From Deltaproteobacteria bacterium (lineage in GTDB: Bacteria > Desulfobacterota > Syntrophia > Syntrophales > UBA2185): a DNA stretch of 6,612 nt. Shown piece by piece: positions 1 to 5,475 of the stretch. How positions within the stretch are numbered: position 1 is the first letter of the stretch; each line of letters starts with the position of its first letter. The position numbers were made by a program, and so were the translations under genes. The notes beneath the pieces are model-generated. The model saw nothing but the letters and a program-made list of their open reading frames with translations. It had not been told where the DNA came from and searched no databases. The stretch is taken from contig JAPLJQ010000050.1 in the NCBI GenBank assembly GCA_026388495.1, positions 1 to 6,612 on the forward strand. The letters run 5' to 3'.

Positions 1-70
1 GCGGCTGCTTCGCTATTGCCATGACAGGCTGCGCTCACGCTCCGCCTATCAAGGCAATAGAGCCGACCGC
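1..70. repeat. Long imperfect hairpin, possible end of a small repeat or mobile element
   Basis: Positions 13-29 pair with 44-60 (CTATTGCCATGACAGGC against a copy reading CTATTGCCTTGATAGGC on the other strand; 15 of 17 match). An inner stem GCG/CGC (31-33 with 38-40) closes a CTCA loop, and GCGG at 1-4 can pair with CCGC at 67-70. No T-run follows on either strand, so it does not look like a rho-independent terminator. It sits just beyond the point where the neighbouring kinase fragment loses homology, so it may belong to the inserted or rearranged sequence. The octamer CCTCAGAC occurs twice nearby (in 73-80 and in 101-110). The element's family is not recognised, and it may continue beyond the left edge. 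Confidence 0.5.
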
Positions 71-103
71 TCCTCAGACTGAGTGAACGCTGACGCGTCC
101 CCC

Positions 104-424
104 TCAGACCTGCGGGGCTTGCGGCTCATCCGCCACCCGTTCGATATCCCGTTCCCCTTTAGATAGCAGTGCTGGCGCTATCCATGGAGAACCGGCCAGG
201 GATTTAACGGCCTCTTCAAATTTATTTAATGTGGAGGATACATAGATGGACAGGGTTAATGCTGAAGATCGGCTTTCTCCGATGACTTCCTGCCGGGCTT
301 TATTGCCAAGATAGTCCGTTGCAAACCAGCCGGCAACAGCGACGATAAGCAGAAGAATAATCAGTAATGAATAAAAAAAACGCCTCTTCCTCAAGTGCAA
401 GATCTCCCGGGCAGGTAAAGCCAC
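104..424 (-). pseudogene. Truncated N-terminus of a DctB-like sensor histidine kinase
   Basis: This 106-residue frame resembles the start of DctB-type sensor kinases, which sense C4-dicarboxylates or similar ligands through an extracytoplasmic domain. Visible parts are a basic stretch (residues 11-15, LRKRR), one hydrophobic membrane segment (about 16-38) and the start of the sensor domain, where SLAGSPWIAPALLS and ERDIER are typical of the family. After residue 96 the sequence becomes VADEPQAPQV and stops. A full protein would continue several hundred residues through the sensor domain and the HisKA and HATPase domains, none of which is present. The frame starts at a GTG with no clear ribosome binding site; TTG codons a few residues further in are alternatives. 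The loss of homology near position 137, next to a hairpin element, suggests truncation by insertion or rearrangement. Family assignment is from remembered motifs; the truncation is fairly clear. Confidence 0.6.
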
Positions 425-481
425 ATCTTTGATTTTGATAAGAACTCGCTTCTTCGAGTTGAAAGCTTACGATGGGCGGCC

Positions 482-509
482 TTGTGAGTCAATGAAATAT
501 TGACCACAA
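482..509. promoter_or_regulatory. Strong inverted repeat, candidate operator
   Basis: The left arm TTGTG-A-GTCAAT (482-493) and the right arm ATTGACCACAA (499-509) form an 11-bp dyad with one extra A (487) in the left arm, around a 5-nt centre (GAAAT). It lies between divergently oriented genes, 58-85 nt upstream of the kinase fragment start. On the minus strand the left arm contains TTGACT (492-487), a possible -35 box, with a weak TAAGCT at 469-464 after a 17-nt spacer. This layout suits a transcription factor site over a promoter. The spacing differs from the CRP consensus. The cognate regulator is unknown. Confidence 0.4.
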
Positions 510-586
510 AATACTCGCCAAAACATCCGCACGCTTGACAAGGAAATATACCACGAGAAAAGCTGCCAATAATTATCCTAAGGTCG

Positions 587-617
587 GTCGGTGGTTATTC
601 TTGCGCTCTCCACCGAC
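587..617. other. Stem-loop upstream of xseA
   Basis: GTCGGTGG (587-594) is perfectly complementary to CCACCGAC (610-617) across a 15-nt loop. It lies about 90 nt before the xseA start codon. GACAAG (615-620) overlaps the right arm and could alternatively pair with CTTGTC (658-663), giving two mutually exclusive folds. No T-run follows, so it is not a standard terminator. It could be a leader structure or a chance palindrome. Confidence 0.3.
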
Positions 618-690
618 AAGTCAGAGGTATTCTGCACCTGTCAGACACAAAATCGGTCTTGTCACGGGGTTGAATATCTGATAGTTGCAC

Positions 691-697
691 GGAAGGA
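691..697 (+). promoter_or_regulatory. Ribosome binding site for the natural xseA start at ATG 708
   Basis: GGAAGGA lies 10 nt before ATG 708, a normal distance. The frame it opens reads MKEILTVTA, which matches the usual beginning of XseA proteins. By contrast, the nearest purine-rich stretch to GTG 786 (GGAGGCG, 761-767) is 18 nt away, too far for normal initiation. This decides in favour of 708 as the ancestral start. Confidence 0.6.
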
Positions 698-707
698 TGA
701 AACGGTT

Positions 708-785
708 ATGAAAGAAATACTCACGGTTACGGCATGAAACGAGGATATCAAGCGCCTCCTGGAGGCGAGTTTCGATACCCTCTGG
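708..785 (+). pseudogene. xseA: Conserved XseA N-terminus interrupted by an in-frame TGA (735-737)
   Basis: This 26-codon stretch is in frame with the downstream xseA gene and reads LTVTA-stop-NEDIKRLLEA before TLWVEGEISN. From memory the E. coli protein reads FTVSRLNQTVRLLLE and then QVWISGEISN. The two align without gaps, and the TGA falls on the conserved leucine. One substitution (TTA to TGA) would account for it; an indel would not, because the frame is kept on both sides. TGA ends xseA, xseB and tlyA normally here, so it is not recoded genome-wide. It could be a real nonsense mutation, an assembly or sequencing error, or a codon tolerated by readthrough or reinitiation. Confidence 0.75.
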
Positions 786-2060
786 GTGGAGGGGGAAATC
801 TCCAACCTCCGCAAGCCCACTTCCGGTCATGTGTATTTTACGCTAAAGGATGAGAAGAGCCAGATCAGGGCCGTCATCTTCCGGTATCCCCATATGCAGA
901 AATCCCTTTCATGGTCGAGACCGTCCCGCTTTGATCTTGAAGAGGGGATGAGCGTTATCTGCTGTGCACGGGTAAGTGTTTACCACCCGAGGGGCGAGTA
1001 CCAATTAATCGTGGAAGCCATCGAACCGAAGGGCGGCGGCGCTCTTCAGATGGCCTTTGAACAATTGAAGGCCCGCCTTCAGGCGGAGGGACTTTTTGAA
1101 CCTGCCCGCAAGAAACCCATTCCTTTTCTGCCCCGTAAAATAGGGGTAATTACCTCGCTGACGGGCGCCGTGATCAGAGATATCCTGAATATCACGGCCC
1201 GGCGGTTTCCGTCCGTCGATATTCTTATCGCCCCGGTAAGGGTTCAGGGGCCGGAAGCCCCTGCCGAGATCATCAGGGCCATTTCGGATATGCAGGAGGC
1301 CGGGGGCGTCGATGTTATCATCCTGGCCAGGGGAGGCGGCTCACTGGAGGACCTTGCTCCCTTCAATGATGAAGGGGTTGCCCGGGCGGTTTCCCGTTCG
1401 CGGATTCCCGTTATCTCTGCCGTTGGTCATGAAATCGACTTTACGATTGCGGACTTTGTTGCAGATCTCCGGGCGCCGACGCCGTCCGCAGCGGCCGAGC
1501 TGGTTGTACCCGTAAAAAGAGACCTCGCGGCATCTGTGGAAAAACTGCACATGAGAATGCTCAATCATCAGCGCCGCATGATGGAGAGGTTGAATGAACG
1601 GATGGCTCTTTTGGATGCGCGCCTGAAGGATCCCAGAAAAAGAATAGACGATTTCCGTCTCCTCGTTGATGACCGGCTGGAGAGGCTCAGATTGGCCCTT
1701 GAGCACCGGAGGGCCATGATAAGGCCCGGACTGCACCATCTTGAAGTGCGCCTGATGCATGTCAGCCCCCTGTCGATGATCCGGGAACGGCGGTTTGTCC
1801 TTGAAAATTTGAGGAAGGATATGATAGCCGGATGGGATAAGGAAGTCGGGCGGCTCAAAAACCGTATGGAATCGGAGATGGCGATCCTGGATACCTTAAG
1901 CCCTCTGGCGGTTCTGAAGCGGGGTTACAGCATTGTCAAGAAACTTCCCGAAGGCTTTATCGTGAGGGTTGCGGGGTCTGTCCCCGTTGACGGAGACTTG
2001 GAAATCAAGGTTTCGGAAGGAAGCCTTCGGGCAAAAGTGACGGAGATTTGTCGGGAGTGA
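786..2060 (+). CDS. xseA: Exonuclease VII large subunit (intact part)
   Basis: XseA is the catalytic subunit of cytoplasmic exonuclease VII, which degrades single-stranded DNA from both ends to short oligonucleotides in mismatch and other repair. Numbered from GTG 786, residues 1-80 are most of the OB-fold DNA-binding domain (GEISNLRKPTSGHVYFTLKD). The nuclease core follows (about 115-240), with IGVITSLTGAVIRDIL, ARGGGSLEDL, AVGHEID and DLRAPTPSAAAE. D132, R182, H215 and D218 have the same mutual spacing (50, 33, 3) as the E. coli active-site residues D155, R205, H238 and D241. A long charged helical region, probably coiled coil, follows, then the typical C-terminal LSPLAVLKRGYSIV. From ATG 708 the length would be 450 residues, close to the 456 of E. 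coli; from GTG 786 it is 424 and lacks the first OB-fold strand. GTG 786 is only the first start available after the TGA and has no good ribosome binding site. xseB follows after 6 nt. Confidence 0.93.
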   Translation: MEGEISNLRKPTSGHVYFTLKDEKSQIRAVIFRYPHMQKSLSWSRPSRFDLEEGMSVICCARVSVYHPRGEYQLIVEAIEPKGGGALQMAFEQLKARLQAEGLFEPARKKPIPFLPRKIGVITSLTGAVIRDILNITARRFPSVDILIAPVRVQGPEAPAEIIRAISDMQEAGGVDVIILARGGGSLEDLAPFNDEGVARAVSRSRIPVISAVGHEIDFTIADFVADLRAPTPSAAAELVVPVKRDLAASVEKLHMRMLNHQRRMMERLNERMALLDARLKDPRKRIDDFRLLVDDRLERLRLALEHRRAMIRPGLHHLEVRLMHVSPLSMIRERRFVLENLRKDMIAGWDKEVGRLKNRMESEMAILDTLSPLAVLKRGYSIVKKLPEGFIVRVAGSVPVDGDLEIKVSEGSLRAKVTEICRE

Positions 2061-2066
2061 CAGTTT

Positions 2067-2312
2067 ATGGCTAAAGATAAAGATAAATTTGAAGACGCCC
2101 TTGGAAGATTGGAGGAAATCGTCAGGAAAATGGAAGCGGGGGATATGACCCTGGAAGAATCTCTCAAGGCCTTTGAAGAGGGCATCAAACTCGCCCGCTT
2201 GTGTGCGAAGAAACTGGACGATGCGGAACGGCGGGTGGATATCCTGCTCAAACAGGAAGACGGCATGGCGGTGAAGCCGTTTCAGGCCGAAGGCGGCGAA
2301 GATGAATCCTGA
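2067..2312 (+). CDS. xseB: Exonuclease VII small subunit
   Basis: XseB is the small helical subunit that binds in several copies along the XseA helices and is needed for a stable, active enzyme. The 81-residue length is normal for the family. The hallmark sequence is present: FEDALGRLEEIVRKME (residues 8-23), GDMTLEESLKAFEEGIKL (25-42) and the second helix to about residue 61. The tail after about residue 65 is variable and acidic. GGGAG at 2052-2056, inside the end of xseA, lies 10 nt before the ATG and is a good ribosome binding site, which suggests translational coupling with xseA. The last 11 nt overlap the ispA start. If xseA is really impaired by its TGA, this subunit would lose its partner; its own frame shows no damage. 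Confidence 0.95.
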   Translation: MAKDKDKFEDALGRLEEIVRKMEAGDMTLEESLKAFEEGIKLARLCAKKLDDAERRVDILLKQEDGMAVKPFQAEGGEDES

Positions 2313-3201
2313 TACGCTGAAAATATATCTGGAGGCCAGAAAGAAAATCATTGACGATGCCCTCGACCGGCATCTTCCCGGCGAAGACCGGTATCCCCCG
2401 GATATTTTCAAGGCCGTTCGATACAGCCTTTTTGCGGGGGGGAAAAGAATCAGGCCGATCCTCTGTATGGCCGCTGCGGAGGCCGTGGGGGGTGAGATAG
2501 ATCCGGTTCTGCCCGTGGCCTGCGCCCTGGAGCTCATTCATACCTATTCCCTCATTCATGACGACCTTCCCGCCATGGACGATGACGATTACCGGAGAGG
2601 AATGTTGACGAGTCACAAAGTGTTCGGCGAAGGGGTCGCCGTTTTAGCGGGAGATGCCCTCCTGACGGAGGCGTTTCGTCTCATGTCGGAGAGGGAATTG
2701 ATGAAAAACACGCCTCCTGAAACATTGCTTGACGTGATTCGTGAAATTGCCGTGGCGGCGGGTTATTTCGGCATGGTGGGCGGCCAGGTGGTCGATTTGC
2801 AATCGGAAGGACAGGCCGTTGATCCGGACACCCTTCACTACATTCACACCCACAAAACAGGGGCGATGATCATTGTCTCCGTGAGGGCGGGCGCCCTCTT
2901 GTCCGGCGCAGGAGACGCGGACGTCGACGCCCTGTCTTTATACGGACGCCATATCGGCCTTGCCTTTCAAATTGCCGATGACATCCTGAATGTCGAAGGC
3001 GACCGGAAAATGATGGGTAAGGGTACGGGGAGCGATGCCGACCGCGGCAAGATCACCTACCCGGCGCTCATGGGGCTGGACGCTTCCCGTGAAAAAGCGG
3101 GCAAGCTTGTTGAGGAGGCCCTTTCGGCGATCAGTCGCTTCGACGATAGGGTGTTGCCGTTGAGGATGATTGCCTCATATATTACGGAGCGAAAAATGTA
3201 G
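2302..3201 (+). CDS. ispA: Polyprenyl synthetase, farnesyl diphosphate synthase type
   Basis: This 299-residue cytoplasmic enzyme joins isopentenyl diphosphate to dimethylallyl or geranyl diphosphate, making geranyl and then farnesyl diphosphate, the precursor of quinone side chains, undecaprenyl carrier and hopanoids. Seen in order: FAGGKRIRPIL (44-54, substrate diphosphate binding), the first aspartate-rich motif DDLPAMD (87-93, with the two-residue insertion of bacterial FPP synthases), GGQVVDL (160-166), HKTGAMI (184-190), the second aspartate-rich region DDILN (226-230) and the usual C-terminal basic end (ITERKM). Tyr82, five residues before the first motif, is aromatic, which favours a short C15 product. 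The second motif ends in Asn instead of the usual Asp, a variant I recall from Deltaproteobacteria. The ATG lies inside the end of xseB (11-nt overlap), which suggests translational coupling. Exact product length is inferred. dxs, 166 nt downstream, feeds the same pathway. Confidence 0.93.
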   Translation: MNPDTLKIYLEARKKIIDDALDRHLPGEDRYPPDIFKAVRYSLFAGGKRIRPILCMAAAEAVGGEIDPVLPVACALELIHTYSLIHDDLPAMDDDDYRRGMLTSHKVFGEGVAVLAGDALLTEAFRLMSERELMKNTPPETLLDVIREIAVAAGYFGMVGGQVVDLQSEGQAVDPDTLHYIHTHKTGAMIIVSVRAGALLSGAGDADVDALSLYGRHIGLAFQIADDILNVEGDRKMMGKGTGSDADRGKITYPALMGLDASREKAGKLVEEALSAISRFDDRVLPLRMIASYITERKM

Positions 3202-3213
3202 GGACTATTCTCT

Positions 3214-3280
3214 TGTCATCCCCGCGGAGGCGGGGATCCAGGAGTAAAAAGACTGGACTCCCGCCTCCGCGAGAGTGACA
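3214..3280. repeat. Inverted pair of palindromic dispersed repeats between ispA and dxs
   Basis: Two 28-nt arms (3214-3241 and 3253-3280) face each other across an 11-nt spacer and are complementary at 23 of 28 positions, so RNA from here can fold into one long hairpin. Each arm is also a palindrome: ATCCCCGC-GGAG-GCGGGGAT in the left (3218-3237), and a one-mismatch version in the right. The ends TGTCA and TCCAG are those of the TGTCATTCC...GGAATCCAG repeats that I recall being scattered through many deltaproteobacterial genomes. No T-run follows, so it is not a classical terminator, but the structure may stabilise or end the upstream message. Confidence 0.75.
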
Positions 3281-3288
3281 GTGGGTGT

Positions 3289-3318
3289 ATGGATTCCGTG
3301 TCAAACACGGAACGACAA
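3289..3318 (-). repeat. Dispersed palindromic repeat, copy in reverse orientation
   Basis: TTCCGTGT-CAA-ACACGGAA (3294-3312) is a perfect 8-bp stem with a 3-nt loop. Read on the minus strand, the 30-nt unit matches the copy at 5371-5400 at 27 of 30 positions, including the TTGTC start and the GGAATCCA end. It lies 8 nt after the repeat pair at 3214-3280 and about 50 nt before dxs. It has no coding potential. Confidence 0.75.
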
Positions 3319-3367
3319 TCAAGAAACTTTAAAATACCATTTGAATTTAAACACTTAGTCACTAATC

Positions 3368-5275
3368 ATGAGTAAAACAGGTATGCAAAAAAATAGCGTT
3401 CTGGAAAAGGTTGCTTTTCCGGAAGACATAAAAAAACTTACCCTGAATGAACTGGAGACCCTGGCTGCGGAAATCAGGGAGGAAATCATCAAAACGGTTT
3501 CCAAAAACGGGGGACATCTGGCGTCGTCTCTGGGGACGGTAGAATTGACCCTCGCCATTCACTATGTATTCGACACCCCGAAAGATAAACTCATCTGGGA
3601 CGTGGGCCATCAGGCCTATGCCCACAAGATCATCACGGGTCGAAAAGACCGTTTCCATACCCTGCGTAAACGGGGCGGCATCAGCGGATTTCCCCGAAGG
3701 GAGGAAAGCCCCTACGATGCATTCAGCGTGGGGCACAGCAGCACGTCCATATCCGCCGCAACGGGGATTGCGGAAGCAAAGTGTCTCAACGGTGAAAACT
3801 TCAAAATTATCGCAGTCATCGGCGATGGCGCCATCTCGGCGGGGATGGCCTTTGAAGGGTTGAACTGGGCCGGAGACCGCCGCAAGAATCTGATCATCAT
3901 ATTAAACGACAACGAAATGTGCATCTCTCCCAATGTGGGTGCCATGTCTTCCTACCTGAACCGCGTGATGACGGGACAGACGGTGATTAAGTTCAAATCG
4001 GAGATCAAGGGATTCCTGAAGTCTATTCCTTCCATCGGGCCTCAGATGTTGAAATTTTCGAGACAGTTGGAAGAATCACTGAAGGCGCTGGTGGTGCCGG
4101 GCGCCCTGTTTGAGGAACTGGGGTTCACGTATGTGGGCCCTCTCGAAGGTCATCGCCTGGATCGCCTCATACGAAACATGGAAAACGTCAGGGAACTGGA
4201 AGGACCGGTTCTTATCCATGTCATTACCAAGAAAGGCAAGGGATATACCTTTGCCGAAAAAGATCCTGCAAAATTTCACGGCATAGCGCCTTTCCGGGTT
4301 GAGACGGGAGAAATGCCCGACAGTGACCAGAAAATTCCCTCTTATACACAGATGTTCGGCAGCACCCTTGTAAAACTGGCACAGGACAATCCCCGGATTG
4401 TGGCGGTAACGGCGGCAATGTCGGATGGGACGGGACTTGACCAGTTTGCGAGGGAATTTCCGGGGAGGTTTTATGACGTGGGCATGGCGGAACAGCACGG
4501 TGTGACGTTTGCCGCCGGCCTGGCTACGGAATCCTTCATACCCGTCGTGGCTATTTATTCAACCTTCATACAGAGGGCGTACGATCAGATCATTCATGAT
4601 GTCTGCCTTCAGAAACTACCCGTTGTTCTTGCCCTCGATCGGGGAGGTTTTGTCGGCGCCGATGGTCCCACCCATCACGGATTGTTCGATTATTCCTATC
4701 TTCGCGCTGTTCCGAATATTGTGGTTATGGCTCCCAAGGATGAGAATGAACTCCAGCACATGCTGAAGACGGCGGTTGAATGCGGATGTCCCGCTTCCAT
4801 CAGGTATCCCCGCGGAAAAGGGATGGGTGTGCCCCTCGATGATCAGCCCGTATCCCTTGAAGTGGGTAAGGGGGAAGTTGTTTTCGATGCAGATCATACG
4901 GACCTTGCCCTTGTGGCAATCGGCGCCACGGTGTATCCTGCCATTGCCGCCGCAAAGACCTTGAACGATGAGGGAATTTCTGCAAGAGTCATCAATGCCC
5001 GGTTTGTAAAACCCCTGGATGTAACCTTGCTGTGTGACGCGGCGAAATCCGTTGGGAAAATCATCACCGTTGAAGAAAATGCCCTCATGGGCGGGTTTGG
5101 AAGCGCTGTCCTCGAAATGTTCGAAGAGCAGGGCATTCATGATGTTGTGGTCAAAAGGCTCGGGATCAGGGATGAATTCGCGGAACACGCCTCGCAGGCG
5201 GAATTGCGGAAGACGTATGGTATTGATGAAGAAAGCATCGTCGCCGCTGCACGGCTAATGATGGGCAAGAGTTAG
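3368..5275 (+). CDS. dxs: 1-deoxy-D-xylulose-5-phosphate synthase
   Basis: DXS condenses pyruvate with glyceraldehyde 3-phosphate, releasing CO2, to make 1-deoxyxylulose 5-phosphate. This is the first step of the MEP isoprenoid pathway and also supplies thiamine and pyridoxal synthesis. The 635-residue protein is full length (E. coli 620). Seen: SKNGGHLASSLGTVELT with His50, WDVGHQAYAHKIITGR (77-92), the thiamine diphosphate/Mg motif from GDG (152-154) to LNDN (179-182), KFHG (302-305), GMAEQHGV (372-379) with the catalytic Glu375, DRGGFVGADGPTHHG (424-438), IRYPRG (478-483) and the C-terminal transketolase domain with EENALMGGFGSAV (569-581). All key residues are present. The start is uncertain: neither ATG 3368 nor ATG 3383 has a convincing ribosome binding site, and the family N-terminus begins around residue 11 in either case. 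It is separated from ispA by repeats but shares its pathway and direction. Confidence 0.95.
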   Translation: MSKTGMQKNSVLEKVAFPEDIKKLTLNELETLAAEIREEIIKTVSKNGGHLASSLGTVELTLAIHYVFDTPKDKLIWDVGHQAYAHKIITGRKDRFHTLRKRGGISGFPRREESPYDAFSVGHSSTSISAATGIAEAKCLNGENFKIIAVIGDGAISAGMAFEGLNWAGDRRKNLIIILNDNEMCISPNVGAMSSYLNRVMTGQTVIKFKSEIKGFLKSIPSIGPQMLKFSRQLEESLKALVVPGALFEELGFTYVGPLEGHRLDRLIRNMENVRELEGPVLIHVITKKGKGYTFAEKDPAKFHGIAPFRVETGEMPDSDQKIPSYTQMFGSTLVKLAQDNPRIVAVTAAMSDGTGLDQFAREFPGRFYDVGMAEQHGVTFAAGLATESFIPVVAIYSTFIQRAYDQIIHDVCLQKLPVVLALDRGGFVGADGPTHHGLFDYSYLRAVPNIVVMAPKDENELQHMLKTAVECGCPASIRYPRGKGMGVPLDDQPVSLEVGKGEVVFDADHTDLALVAIGATVYPAIAAAKTLNDEGISARVINARFVKPLDVTLLCDAAKSVGKIITVEENALMGGFGSAVLEMFEEQGIHDVVVKRLGIRDEFAEHASQAELRKTYGIDEESIVAAARLMMGKS

Positions 5276-5332
5276 CCGAATAATAACCTTTGGGCCGCAA
5301 TTCCCGCTTTTCCTGTCGTTCACCTCCTCCCT

Positions 5333-5356
5333 TTGTCATTCGGGACTTGATCCGAA
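5333..5356 (+). repeat. Degenerate dispersed palindromic repeat
   Basis: The unit begins TTGTCATTC and contains GGGACTTGATCC followed by GAA, so GGA (5343-5345) and TCC (5351-5353) can pair around CTTGA, flanked by TTC/GAA. It resembles the common TGTCATTCCGGACTTGATCCGGAATCCAG-type element, but its right end has decayed. It lies 14 nt before a better copy in the same orientation. Confidence 0.6.
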
Positions 5357-5370
5357 AACTGGGAAGCCCA

Positions 5371-5400
5371 TTGTCATTCCGTGCTTGACACGGAATCCAG
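5371..5400 (+). repeat. Dispersed palindromic repeat, well-preserved copy
   Basis: ATTCCGTG (5376-5383) pairs perfectly with CACGGAAT (5389-5396) around the loop CTTGA, with TTGTC before and CCAG after. The 30-nt unit is the inverted counterpart of the copy at 3289-3318 (27 of 30 identical), so the two flank dxs in opposite orientation. Such copies could template recombination or inversion of dxs. Confidence 0.75.
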
Positions 5401-5475
5401 TGTTTTGAATTCTGTATTCCCATCTTTGAAGGAATTGTTTCGAATAAATTCAGAACTCGTGGGTGCTGCTTCGGA

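Larger units (their letters stand above)
425..707. other. Intergenic region between the kinase remnant and xseA; no gene seen
   Basis: No open frame here resembles a protein. The + frame from 582 runs in phase into the xseA start, but its translation is not protein-like and it ends at the TGA at 735. The region holds a 28-nt inverted repeat (482-509), a small hairpin AACTCG-CTTCTT-CGAGTT (443-460), a second hairpin (587-617) and the xseA ribosome binding site. A TTGACA at 535-540 has no matching -10 box. It appears to be the divergent regulatory region of the two flanking genes, but no promoter can be named with confidence. Confidence 0.5.
5276..5475. other. dxs-tlyA spacer containing repeat copies
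   Basis: No open frame of note lies in these 200 nt. The spacer holds one degenerate repeat (5333-5356), one well-preserved repeat (5371-5400) and, at about 5314-5321, a TGTCGTTC that may be the eroded half of a further copy. No terminator with a T-run is seen after dxs. The AT-rich stretch before tlyA (about 5401-5455) has no well-spaced -35/-10 pair that I would defend. Confidence 0.5.

Noticed and set aside
535..540. TTGACA, a perfect sigma-70 -35 box upstream of xseA
   Set aside because: No acceptable -10 box at 16-18 nt spacing (the sequence there is GAAAAGC-like).
670..690. TTGCA at 685-689 as a sigma-54 -12 element
   Set aside because: The GG of a -24 element is missing at the required distance.
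582..737. N-terminal extension of xseA upstream of ATG 708
   Set aside because: The frame is open from 582, but the translation is not protein-like and the family begins at the MKEILTVT position with a good ribosome binding site.
1341..1760. Long minus-strand and off-frame open frames inside xseA, dxs and tlyA
   Set aside because: They are antisense or shifted shadows of well-supported genes, with low-complexity, non-family translations.
3214..3312. Hairpins after ispA as a rho-independent terminator
   Set aside because: Stems are strong but no T-run follows, and the sequence matches a dispersed repeat family better.
3202..5475. CRISPR array
   Set aside because: The repeats are palindromic, differ in orientation and spacing, and lack regular spacers.
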